Part shown: piece by piece, positions 33,047 through 44,143 of the stretch | Position numbering within the stretch: position 1 is the first letter of the stretch | Layout: each line of letters opens with the position of its first letter | Assembly (NCBI GenBank): GCA_027625915.1 | Contig: JANTQA010000070.1 | Location: forward strand, 9,491,001 to 9,555,000 | DNA from: Anaeramoeba flamelloides | Lineage: Eukaryota; Metamonada; Anaeramoebidae | Length of the DNA: 64,000 nt | Direction: 5' to 3' | Made by a program: the position numbers and the translations under genes | Notes under the pieces: model-generated | What the model saw: only the letters and a program-made list of their open reading frames with translations | Told to the model about the DNA's origin: nothing | Database searches by the model: none

Positions 33047-33544
33047 TGAGGTGGTAAATTACTTATCAACATAAGAGTGTCATTTAAAAGACACTTTACT
33101 CAATTTATTAATTTTTTTTTTAAAAAAATGAGGTAAAAAGGACAATACGGTTAATAGTATCCCTTGTGGAGTAAAAGGGAAAAATCTAACCAATAATTTT
33201 ACGATTTGAATTTTTTCAAATTTTTCCATGATTTTCCAGTTGATAATTAAATTCATAATTTATTCATTACAAAAGATATTTTCAATATTCTACAACAAGT
33301 AAATTCCATTTCACTCAAGTTTCTCATCCAAAAATCAAAAATTCATTTTTTTAAAAAAATAAACCAACACAAACTTGATTTTCAAGAATCTTGATCCACT
33401 TTATAATGTTAATGTAAGTAGTTTTGAGGTTTTATCCAAAATTCTTATCAAAAAAACATTTCTAAATTTTTGGATCGGAATCATTTTTTCTAATTTTGCA
33501 ATTTTTCCTTTTCTTTTCTTATTTTAATAATATGTATGTACATT

Positions 33545-33738
33545 CAGTACCACTTTTAAGGTACGAACTGATATGGAATCTAAGGCACAAAAAAAAATCT
33601 CAAATTAAGGGAACAAAATTCAGATTCAAGTAAAAATAAATTGTAAAAAAAAATTACAAATTTTGTGCCTTAATTTGAGATTTTTTTGTGTGCCTTAAAT
33701 TTCGTTGAAAGTTTGTACCTTAAAAGTGGAATTGACTG
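33545..33738. mobile_element. TA/CAGT-type MITE, family H copy 2
   Basis: The left end CAGTACCACTTTTAAGG and right end CCTTAAAAGTGGAATTGACTG are inverted, with TA after the right end (33739-33740) and TT at the left. Arms share TAAGGCACA and ATCTCAAATTAAGG with copy 1. The next 930 bp to 34669 hold nothing recognised. Confidence 0.8.
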
Positions 33739-34669
33739 TATTCGTCTAAATTAAATTTCACAGGGCGGATTTTTTGTTAAAATCAATTCAAAGTTTTTAT
33801 AATACTAGAATTTTACACTCCAAAAACATTTTTTTTATATTTTGTTAATCTCCACTTTTGTCTTGAATAACTATCTCTTAATTATTAACACCCATGAAAC
33901 TATTAGAAAAACAAAACAAAAAGATATACAACACCACAAAAAAAAAAAAGGGGGGGTTGGACTATTCCAAAGTAGATCTGAAAAAAACAATTAAAAATGG
34001 ATCAAAAATTTAATTTAGATTAATTTATTTTTTTTTCATTACTTAAAAAAATCAACATAATAAAATTTTAAGTAGGACTATTATTACAAAAATAAATAGT
34101 AAATCAAAAAATATATAATCAAGATTTATTGTGATATTCAATTTATATAATAATATCAACAATGGCTTCTGGGTGTGATTAAATTTCTCCGGAATTGAAC
34201 AAGAAAAGTAAATAATTCATAACATTATTACCTTTTTATAAAAAAACCAAAAAAAGCTTTTTACAGCAAATTTTTATTTTTTCATAAAAATTCCTCAAAA
34301 TAAAGATCAACCCCAATTTAATAATTTATCAGTCTTGCCCTGAAATCAACAATTAACTCTGAAACTACCAAGTGTTTTATAACCCTATTTACAAGTCAGT
34401 AATTTGGTTTTGATTTGGAAACAAAACAGCATACAATGAGAATAAAGTACAATATTCGTATTTACAGCTATACAAGGAACTCTCAAAAAAAGCACTAATT
34501 ACAATTTGTTGATTTACAAATTGAAGTCTTGTCAGAAAATCGTGCTAAAATTAATTTTTCCAAAATTGATTTGACACACTTTTATATCCTTAACAATATT
34601 GTTTGTCGGCAATTTGAAGTTTGGATAAAATTTATCGATGAACGTGATACGAACAAATCAGGAGTTCAT

Positions 34670-35848
34670 TTAATAGATGATATTTCGATCATAAAGCTTT
34701 TCATCTTCATGGAAGGTGTGATTAACAACCGTTCCTTTGCCAGTTGCTGTGTTAGTGTCCTCGTGATAGAAGTTGAAATCAATAAACTCGTTTGGATTAA
34801 GCGCAGGAATTTCGCTTACTCCCAAATTTAAATCTACTTCATCCAGCTGGAAAACACTTGGTGATTTTGCAAAGCTATAATTGCTTTCAATTTGGTAATC
34901 AGAGTAGTCAGTATCTTCATAGTCACTTGAGTAGAATTCACTTTCATATTGCGAAACTTTAAAGTCTTCTTTATCAAAATCCAAATAATTTTTTGGAATT
35001 GAAAATAAATTATTTTGTTCTTCCATTTTGATTTCTTCCTGATAGCAATTTGCAATTTTTTTAACTTGGATCGCTTGTTTTTTGATTTCATAATTGGGTT
35101 GTGTTTTTTCTATTTTTGTTAACGTTTTTGATTCTTTTTTGATTTCCTTTTCAACAGCGATTTTTGTTTTTCTCCTAACTATTATAATTTTTTTTTTTTT
35201 TTTTTTTTTCCCCTTTTTTATTTTGAGCTTTCTTCTTGTATTCAATCTTCTTCTTTTGAACACCCCTGCTGTTTCAGGAACAAGTTGACTAGTTTTCAAA
35301 GCAGGTTTTGAATTTTTGGGAGTTGGTTTCAGTTCTTTCTTTGTGATTGATTTACCTTGTGCTTTTTTTTGAGGTTTACTTGTTCGCTTTCTTTTTCTTG
35401 GCTTTTTTAAGATGCTTTTGATATCTTCTTTGTATTCTTTCAGCTCTTCGTATTTGTCGATTTCGTCCAAGGTTGTACCATTTTTGACCAAAATGAATCC
35501 TTTGTGCGTTCGGGGAGTAACATTGGAAAAGCCCTGATAAAAATTGGAGATAGTCTTGCGCACATTAGACCTTCCGTTACGAATGGCAACACAATATATG
35601 TTGACAAGCCTCTTGTCAATGAGAACTACTTTCTCTCGGTGAACAAAGAGTTCAGGAAGGGTATCATAAAGAATCTTAAATCGCTTCTTATTGAGTGTCA
35701 TTGTTCTCATTTTCTCAAGTTCTACTTTTTGTTTCTCTGTACATAAGTTGTAATCCTCCCTCTCTTCTTTATTCGGCACATAATTTGAGGAATTGGCTCG
35801 GTTACCTAATCTTGATGGAATTTTAGTTTTTTTAAGAAGTAACGACAT
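34670..35848 (-). CDS. basic/acidic protein of unknown function
   Basis: One exon of 392 residues from MSLLLKKTKIPSR (ATG at 35846-35848). Not recognised. The first 135 residues look folded and mixed in composition (EKMRTMTLNKKRFKILYDTL, PELFVHREKVVLID, NVRKTISNFYQGF). Residues about 145-240 are strongly basic, with KKPRKRKR and a run of Lys encoded by an A/T tract at 35190-35210 that would be prone to length change. The C-terminal third is acidic with Ser, Tyr and Asp (YSSDYEDTDYSDY). The order of folded head, basic middle and acidic tail suggests a nuclear or chromatin-associated protein, but that is inference. Confidence 0.7.
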   Translation of the reverse strand: MSLLLKKTKIPSRLGNRANSSNYVPNKEEREDYNLCTEKQKVELEKMRTMTLNKKRFKILYDTLPELFVHREKVVLIDKRLVNIYCVAIRNGRSNVRKTISNFYQGFSNVTPRTHKGFILVKNGTTLDEIDKYEELKEYKEDIKSILKKPRKRKRTSKPQKKAQGKSITKKELKPTPKNSKPALKTSQLVPETAGVFKRRRLNTRRKLKIKKGKKKKKKKIIIVRRKTKIAVEKEIKKESKTLTKIEKTQPNYEIKKQAIQVKKIANCYQEEIKMEEQNNLFSIPKNYLDFDKEDFKVSQYESEFYSSDYEDTDYSDYQIESNYSFAKSPSVFQLDEVDLNLGVSEIPALNPNEFIDFNFYHEDTNTATGKGTVVNHTFHEDEKLYDRNIIY

Positions 35849-38039
35849 TATATTTTTGGTAAAGTAAAAAATTATGTTTTTTTTTTTTTTAATTTCCCAA
35901 ATCTGGAAAAAGAAGTCAGGTAATTAGTGTTGGAAAGTTTCCATTGTTGAGGTTATTTTTTTTTCAATTCAGAGAACTTTTAGAAAATCATTACGAAAAA
36001 TCGCTGAAAAACTAATTTCTGCTTTTATTCGTATAAAGTAAAAAATGGTTTTTCAAAATATCCCGTCCCTTTTACAAAGCTTTCTTTTAAGACTTGGGTT
36101 TTGAAAATTAGGTATATCTTGGAATTTGTTCTACAAAAAGTTAATTAAAAATTTTTTCTGAAATTTTGATGTTTTTTTGTTTTCTTCTAAAATTGAAGAG
36201 TGTTATTTATTCTCAAAATTCTGTGAATCAACTATTTTTTTGGAAACACAACTTGTTTTTATTCTTGTTTGACAAAAGAACAAAAAAATTTTCAAACCAC
36301 AATTGGGTAATTTGTGGACTGGTGATCGATCTGTTTTCCTTTCTTTTTAAAATAATTACCCAAAACTTTATTTGATCAAATTAATTAATTTTATTTTCTT
36401 TCCATTTTCTTTGATTCACAAGATCAATGATTTCTTAATCAATCATGATTTTTACTTTCCTAATGGAAATTAAAAAATATTTCCAAAGCAACTTTTGTAT
36501 TTTTTTCCTTAATTACAAATTGAATTTTGTTTATTTTGAGAAAAATAATAGTTAGAAGATTTTTATAAAAAGTTTTTTGGAAAAGTATGAACTATTTCGG
36601 GAAACAGGTTGTTAATTTGAACAGTTGTTAGGGTCGTCAAAATTATAAAAACTCTTTCCTTCCTTTTTTATTTTTATCATACGAATTTTCAAATTTTCAT
36701 TATTTGTGATGGGAAAATATCTAGAAATTTTAAATAACTTTTCAATCCAAAACAAGAAAAAGTCAATTAATTTTTTACATTCCACAAATTAAATTCAAAG
36801 ATCTGAGAAATCTTCAACAATGGAACTCTTCATTTGTTTTTTCTAAAAAAAAATTCTTTTTTTAGTAAATTAAAACCCTATTTTTTTTTTTTACTTATAA
36901 TCTTTAGATTAGATTAATATTGTTAGCCAATCTTAAAAAAGGAAAGCAATGATAAAAATTGAAGAATTATTGAGAATAATTTGATGTAGGTTCTAAATTT
37001 GAAACGAAACTATAATAAAAAATTACTCGAAAAAAAATTTTTTTTATGGATGGCAAGTTCTGCTTCTCAAAGAAAAAAATAAAAGAAGTTGAAAAGAAAA
37101 TTATTTATTTTGTAATTTAAGATTCTTAGAGTTTAGTAAATTAATTTTAATCTTGTACTTCAACATTTAAACAGTATAAAATTTAAGTAATTCTCATTTT
37201 TAAAAAATGAGAAATCTTTTATCAGTTGAGGAAATTTTGTTGAACTAAAATAAACAAGCATTCCAAATTATGAAGTCTTTCATCAACAAACTTAATTTTA
37301 CAAATTCAAAAGTGAAAAAATAAATGGAAAATTTTTACACATTTGACATTTGAGAACAATTATTCGTCAGAAACCTAATTTTTGTTTGTACAAATATTGG
37401 AATAAATAATCTTGAGAATTTATTTTGGGACTAATAAATTGATGAAAAAAAGTAAAATAGAAACAAAAAGTTTTTGCAGTTTTTTAGATGGAATCTTTAC
37501 GGAAAATTAAAATCAAAATTTAACCAAAAGAAGAAACAAATTACCTAAAAGAAATAATTCACAATACATTATTGGTGTTTGAATAAAAAGGGGGATAAAA
37601 TTTTCAACTGACCTTCTGTATTATTTTTTACAAATAGAATAGAAAATAAGTAGGTTATAAAATGCGAAACTTTCTTTGAAACAGGAAAAGAAAAAGGAAG
37701 TGGGAATTTGTACCATATACTGTGTAAAATACCAAAAGTATCATCCAAATCTGATTTGTTGTTGAAAAATCTCTAATCTTATAAAATTTTTAATTAAATT
37801 TTTAATAATTGAGATTTTTTCCATAAAAATACTTTCAAAAAGTTAATATAATACAAACTGTTATTGTGTAGAATACTTTTATTTTGTATTGTTTGTTTAT
37901 TTTTTCTAGAATTATTAGATCTTCTTTACCTTTTCAGTTACATTTCTGAATGAATTTCATAAAATTTATGACAAATATATCTGAAATCAATAAAAATTCA
38001 TTTGATTAATGCTAAATTAAATTTCTAGGGAATTTTTTT
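35849..38039. other. gene-free stretch
   Basis: About 2.2 kb of AT-rich sequence. No frame, RNA gene or convincing inverted repeat was seen. Confidence 0.5.
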
Positions 38040-38632
38040 CTGAAAAACACAACTTTTTGATTAAAACTATTAAAAAACCCTATTTCAAAAATTATGACTC
38101 ACTTGACATTATAAAATTGAAAAAAATATATATCCTCTAGTATTAAAGAGCAACAAATAATTAAATCTGATTTATAATTTTCATTTAAATCGTTCTAAAT
38201 CTTAAAAAATCTGAAAATTTTACAAATTAAAAAAAAATCATAAACGAATAAAAATTTGAGTAATAATTTTTGAAATGGTAATTATAGATTTTTTATTGCT
38301 CAACTTTCAGTGAAAAATAGTTAACTAGAATATTTTATGATAATAATTAAATTCTTATTAAAAGGACTTACATAGTTTCAATTTTTGAAAATAAGTATTT
38401 GTCTTTTTGAAGATCTTTTCCCCCCTGATCCTTTTCTGAAAAAAAATGAATCAAAAATCAAATTTTAAAAAAAAAAAAAAAGAACAAGTAAAATAAAAAT
38501 CTGCAAAATAAGAAAAAATGTTCTGATCTAAAAATTAGAAAATTTTATTATGCTATGAATATGGAAAAAAACCCACAAACAGACTTCCATTAACATTACA
38601 AACAGTGTTAATATTTTTGAAAAATAGTTTAG
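38040..38632. repeat. repeat D-related block, upstream copy of a direct pair
   Basis: About 590 bp that matches 39370-39985 in order and orientation: CCATTTCAAA..., then GATTTGTAAT-type, TTTTTATT-CT..TTTCA, GAAAGATCTTTT and TGATC-AAAAATT blocks, ending GAAAAATAGTTT. The last part also matches 19130-19320. Non-coding. Confidence 0.65.
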
Positions 38633-39127
38633 ATATGAAAAAAAATACCTGACATGAAAAAAAACCTAACAAGATTTTTAATTGTGAATATTAGAAAAAA
38701 TGCTTATGTAATTTCTTTTATTTAAAATCAAATTCTTTTTTTGAGAATCAAACTTTAAAAATTATTGCTCACCCACTTATTATAATGACCATTAATTAAA
38801 TCACACCTTTTCAAAACAACATTCAATCAAAAAACTCAAATAAAAATTATATATTTTCCAAACTCTAACAAACCTTGAAAACCAGATTGTTTTTCAAAAA
38901 AGCTGATTTACAAATGCTATCAAGCATTTACTTGAGTATTCTAGAGACACCTTACTTTGACGAAATTATAGGTAGGTTTATTAATATGCTAATAAAAAAT
39001 TTTGGTTTTTTATAAAAAGGATTTCATTGAAAATATTTGTAATTTTGGAACAATTTTTCTAATATTCACAATTAATAAGATTTTCCAGTATTTTTTTCCC
39101 TGTCAGGTAATTTTTTTCACTCTTATA
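38633..39127. mobile_element. MITE, family I copy 2
   Basis: Ends TATGAAAAAAAATACC(T)GACATG and ...TTTTTTTCACTCTTATA, with the interior collinear with 32172-32667 (TTCTAGAGACACCTTACTTT shared). It starts directly after GAAAAATAGTTTAG of the preceding repeat, while the sister repeat at 39980 continues without it, so it inserted there. Confidence 0.75.
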
Positions 39128-39369
39128 AATTATTTTTTCAATGAAACTCCAATGTGTATTTGTATGAATAACCCTTTTTCAATAATATTTTACTTATTAC
39201 AACAATTTCACACATTTTTTCAAGGTTTTGTATCAGTAGATAGACCAAAATTTTATATATTATCATTTTTTATTTTTTATTTTTGTTTTTTGTTTTTTAT
39301 TTATTTTCAGCTTTGACCAATGATAATTGATAGAATTTTATTTAATTTAAGAACTTTTTTTTTTTTTTT

Positions 39370-39985
39370 TGATATTTTGAGTCTAATATTATTTGCGTAT
39401 ATAAATATATATATATATATATAAAAACACCATTTCAAACATTCTGACTCGTCTGGAATAATCAATTGAAAAAAATAGATGTATATATACTGATAACTAA
39501 ATATGATTTGTAATATACTTTTAAATCATTGGAAATATTTAAGAATCTGATATTTTCAAAATTAAAAAAAAATAAGACAATAACTAAAAAAAGGTGAATC
39601 GCAATTTTTGGAATGAGCATAACTGATTTTTTATTACTGAAATTTCACTAAAAAAATGTTAACAAGAAGATTTTTTCCAAAGAATTAAATTTATTTTAAA
39701 TAAAATTACATATTTTAACAATTTTCTAATGTTTATTGGTTTTTTGAAAGATCTTTTTTTTTCCACAAATTATGTTCAACAAAAATTTGAAATCATAAAA
39801 AAAAAAAAAAGAAAAGAAAAATTTTAAAAAAGCAAAACAATAATTTGCAAAAGAAACAAAATGATTCTGATCAAAAATTTGAAAATGTTTTTTTGATAAG
39901 AGTATGGAAATAACCCTCAAAATAAAAAAACCCATTAAGAGTATCAATTGAGTTAAAAATTTTGAAAAATAGTTTGTAGTAATTA
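39370..39985. repeat. repeat D-related block, downstream copy
   Basis: Direct copy of 38040-38632, without the MITE. A TA microsatellite (about 39403-39424) lies near its start. Confidence 0.65.
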
Positions 39986-40060
39986 GTAGATATTTGTATT
40001 ATTATTCGCAACTGTTTACATTCTAAGTAATTTACTGTTATTTGAATTACTGTATCTTTA

Positions 40061-40093
40061 CCCCCCCCCACACACACACACACACGCACACCC

Positions 40094-40133
<40 letters not shown>

Positions 40134-40245
40134 AGGTATGACGTTTTTTTGATATCATATAACGCGTTGGCGCACACGTGATCGACGCATATAATTCGTT
40201 TCTCTGATATGATATACCTTTATATATATATATATATATATAATA
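40061..40245. repeat. compound microsatellite C-run / CA / TA, and a CG-rich patch
   Basis: A run of nine C is followed by (CA)n to about 40092, (TA)n to 40130, then CACAGGTATG. From 40150 to 40200 an isolated CpG-dense patch holds ACGCGT, GCGC and CACGTG. A second TA run lies at 40220-40241. The unit is mirrored at 42007-42118. Confidence 0.8.
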
Positions 40246-41989
40246 TTTTTTAAACATGAATTCTAAAAATAACTGTGAATTTCATATACCATGAATGAAT
40301 AGACAAAATATTGTTTTTATTTCTCCCCGTATATCTCAAAAATCATTCAAAATTGTAACAAAAGAATCAATAAACGTAATATAAATAATAATAAAATAAA
40401 GGAAACAATACTTTATTGTGTATATTTATTTGAGTTTGTCACAAAAAAAAAATAATCTAAAAAAATTGAATTAAAATTTATTTTGATATAATGAAAAACC
40501 TTTTTCAAAAAAATAATGATCGATCACAAAAAAATAAAATTGGAAAAAAAAGAATTCAACAAATACTAATGATTGTACATCAAATATACCAGATACTTTA
40601 TTAAAACCTTCTGTATATATTAATTGGGCACTGTTATTTAATTGTTGTTGGTTTGTCCATTTCTCACAGTTTTTTAAAAATAAATTAGCATTATAATAGA
40701 AAGATAAAAATCAATAAAGTTATACTATTATAATTCTTAGTAAAAAATTAAAAAATGAATGGGTTTATTACTTATGCTAAGTATAAATATTGAATTTATT
40801 TTAACAGTTAAACAAATAAAGCTTTTTTACAAAAGAGTAATAGTAATTTTGGATAAAAAAAAAAAAAAAAAAATAATTTATAAAGAATTTTGACAAAAGT
40901 TAAATAATAAAAAATGAAATAATGTTTTAACAGAATAAAATAAAGTACTAGTAAGTTTATAACTGTTTAGAAACGAGAAATTGAATTATGAATTAAGTAT
41001 AAAAATTCGGTTTAAAACGGGTTTAAGGTATTAAAAATTTTGTAATATAATTGTTATCCTCATCGGTTAAAGTGGAATTCAGATCACGAAAAAAATTAAT
41101 GATCACATTAACCAGATTAGTAATTATGAAAAAAAATTTTTTTTTAAGTAAATAATTTTTCATTTTTTTTTTGTGATCAATAAAAAATATTATTAGGAGG
41201 GGTAATTGATTAAAAATCGGAATAAACTTATTGAATAATGAATTGGGTAACATTGTAACAAAGATTTAAAAAAATCAAAAACCGAAATTTTAACGTTACA
41301 ATTTTTTAAAGGAGAAAATATTAATAAACTTCATACATAACTGTTATTACTAATACCTAAAATGAATTCTAAATTTGTATCATTTCGATGCACATTTAAC
41401 TTAAGTTTGTACTGTGAAATTTTTCTTTATTAAAATGAAAAAAAAAATTAAATTTAAATTTCAATCATTAAGGTTTAATTCTCAAAAGTGGGGTATAATT
41501 ACATTATAAAAAATTTTGTGAGCTGATCTAATTTGGAAACACAAAAAAGTGAAATTTTGACCAATTTTCTTTCTCAAATAATAATTTTTTTGAAAAAAAA
41601 TATATAATTCTTTTTCCAGTTCTTAAAGTGTTTACATTTATAGAAGTTTTTTATGTGAAACCAAAATTTATTATTTTTTAGTTTCAAAAATAAAAAAACA
41701 AACTCTTCACATGGGGTCAAATATAAAATCTCCCACGTAAACTGGAAATTGCGATTTTCCATTGTTTTCTAAAACTTTTAAAGTAATTAAACCATTGCCC
41801 TATTTTGTTATATTCATTGAATTCAGTTTTTTAAGTTTTTTCGTTTGCTTTTTTTCATACCCCAGAAACGAGAAGTATAATTTCAAAAAAATTCGAGGAC
41901 TTTTTCAAAAAACAAAAAATGAAAAAACGAATGAAACGAAAAATATATATAAAAAAATCGAAAAACCGCGTTTTTATAAATCTTTCGAG
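40246..41989. other. gene-free stretch
   Basis: AT-rich. A 129-codon plus-strand frame from 41762 runs into the microsatellite and matches nothing. From about 41860 CG dinucleotides are more frequent than elsewhere. Confidence 0.5.
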
Positions 41990-42006
41990 GTTTTAAAACG
42001 AAAAGT

Positions 42007-42016
42007 CATACTACCT

Positions 42017-42089
<73 letters not shown>

Positions 42090-42118
42090 ATGTATGTATG
42101 TATGTGCGCGCACACACA
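42007..42118. repeat. compound microsatellite TA / TG / TATG / CG-CA
   Basis: CTACCTGTGA is followed by (TA)n, (TG)n, (TATG)n and GCGCGCACACACA. The start is the inverse of the 40131-40140 boundary, so the two loci are inverted relatives about 1.9 kb apart. The flanks 42120-43730 are gene-free AT-rich DNA. Confidence 0.8.
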
Positions 42119-43734
42119 GATATACATATAACAAAAAATATCCAAAAATAAAAAAGCAGAACCTTAAGTCTAAAATAAAATAGTAAATACAGAGAGCTTT
42201 TTATTAAAATTAATTTAAAAATTCAAAAAAAAAAAAAAAAAAAGAATTAACTATAACTTCATAATAATTTGAAGGATTGTAACCAAAAAAGTTATTTATT
42301 ATCGAATATTGATTACTAAGTTTTTTTCTCAATTTCTGATTTTATTATTTCACATTTTTCACATCAAAAAATCACAAAATTAACATCTCTAGAATATTTT
42401 TAAATAAATTTTCATTTAATCTTTGTATATTTTACTTTATATATCAAAAATTTTCATTTTCTTCTTTAAATTTTGAAAATAAATACCCTAATTTTTTCCA
42501 TGTAACTTCTTTTGACTATTAATATAATTTTTCATTAAATTTATTTAAAATTCAATAGATTGTCATTTAAATTTCATTTTATTTTTATAAAGTTGTCTTC
42601 AGAAATAACTTCATATTCATCTCTATTTTTGCTCGCATGTGTATGATTTTTAATTGGTAAAAGAACCGAATAATAAAAGTAAAATCAATCACCATTTGGA
42701 AAAAAAATAATAGCAAGGAAAAAAAGTTCAAACAAGATTTTTAATAAAATCCATAATAGAAACAAAAAATTCAAAGTAAAATTAAAAAGGAAAGAAAAAA
42801 TAAATAATTAAAAACAAAATGGGTGATTAAACATAATAAAAGTTTTTTGATATTATCTTGTAGTCTGAATTTTTCTTTGGTTCATCGGTTTATTAAAAAA
42901 AAAATATAAAAAATTTGACTAATAATTGAGATTCCCAAAACAATCTCCCAGATATTTCTTTAAAAAAAAAAAGTGGGGGAGTGGATCTAAATTATATTTG
43001 TTGTTTTAATTGAAAATAATATAAAAAAATTATTCGTCAAGAATTTTTTTTCTTATTCTAATTAAATGATACTTTGATTTTTTGATAATATTTCCAATTA
43101 AAATTGGGTTATTCTCTTTTTTTCCATTTTGTCTAAATTATTTTTTGAACAATGTAAAACAAGAATTCTTGTGTTCATAAAAAAAAAAAAATACAGAAAT
43201 TTGGAAAAAACAGTAAATTTTTATGATTCTTCATTTTTAGTTTCTAAAAATAAATATCGTATGATTCTGAATTCTTTTTTTAATATTAACAAATATAATT
43301 AATTCTAGAAAAGGATAAATTATGCATTTATCAAATAAATATCAAGTAATCAGAAATATTTATTAGGGAAAACGTTTTTAGCTTAAAAAAGATTAGTATT
43401 AACAAATCCACTTGTTTTTAACTTTAATTTGATATTAAAATTTATCTACTCAATAAATTTAAATTTACTATGAATAAAAAATATATGAATCAATTCTTTG
43501 TGAATAATCCTTTAAAGCGAACTGTAAAAAATTCCCAATTTAAAAAAAATTATTTAAATAGCAACAGTTAGTTTTTCTTTTTATAGCTCTATGAGCTTTG
43601 ATTTCAATTTATGTCGCATATATTAATTTGAAAAAAAAGATAGAATATGAAAAGATTATTTGGTTATGCACTTTTCAAAATTTGAGGATTGTATTCTTGT
43701 TATTCTTTCAACGATTATACCATGTCCAAAAAAT

Positions 43735-43925
43735 TTAAATTTTTATTGGTTCTATTAAAGATTAAATGAAGTATGATCGAATCTGGAAATAAGAGAATTT
43801 TGAAGTGACTATATTTGTAACCTCCAGATCAAAGAGTATCTGTGATGGACACAGCCATTCGAAGTATTTGAAACTTAATTTAGTTTGATAAAAGAATGAG
43901 AAAAATAAAGAGTCAAAATTTAAAT
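43735..43925 (-). mobile_element. short LINE 3'-end copy
   Basis: Matches 590-900 with a deletion: AATTTTGAAGTGACTA, AAAGAGTATCT, ACAG(T/C)(T/C)AT..GAAGTATTTGAA and TTAATTTAGTTT in the same order and orientation. It contains only the 3' untranslated part, as expected of a severely 5'-truncated insertion. Confidence 0.65.
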
Positions 43926-44143
43926 TTTTATTTATTTGAGTCTTCGACTTTCTTTTTTAACTATTTATTTGCGAAAAAGATTTCTTGAAAGAATTTAAGA
44001 ATTGTTGAGAATTTAATTAAGAAAAACAAATGAAAAGAAAAGAAAAGATAAGGTAAATAATATCAAATTAATTTCATAAAAACCAAGACAACTTTTAAAA
44101 GTTTTATCTCAATTTAACAATGGAAATATTACTAATAATTTGC

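Noticed and set aside
39002-39316. 104-codon plus-strand frame
   Set aside because: It starts inside MITE family I and is Phe/Ile-rich low complexity.
41762-42151. 129-codon plus-strand frame through the microsatellite
   Set aside because: The second half is only TA/TG repeat translation, and the first half is Phe/Lys-rich with no match.
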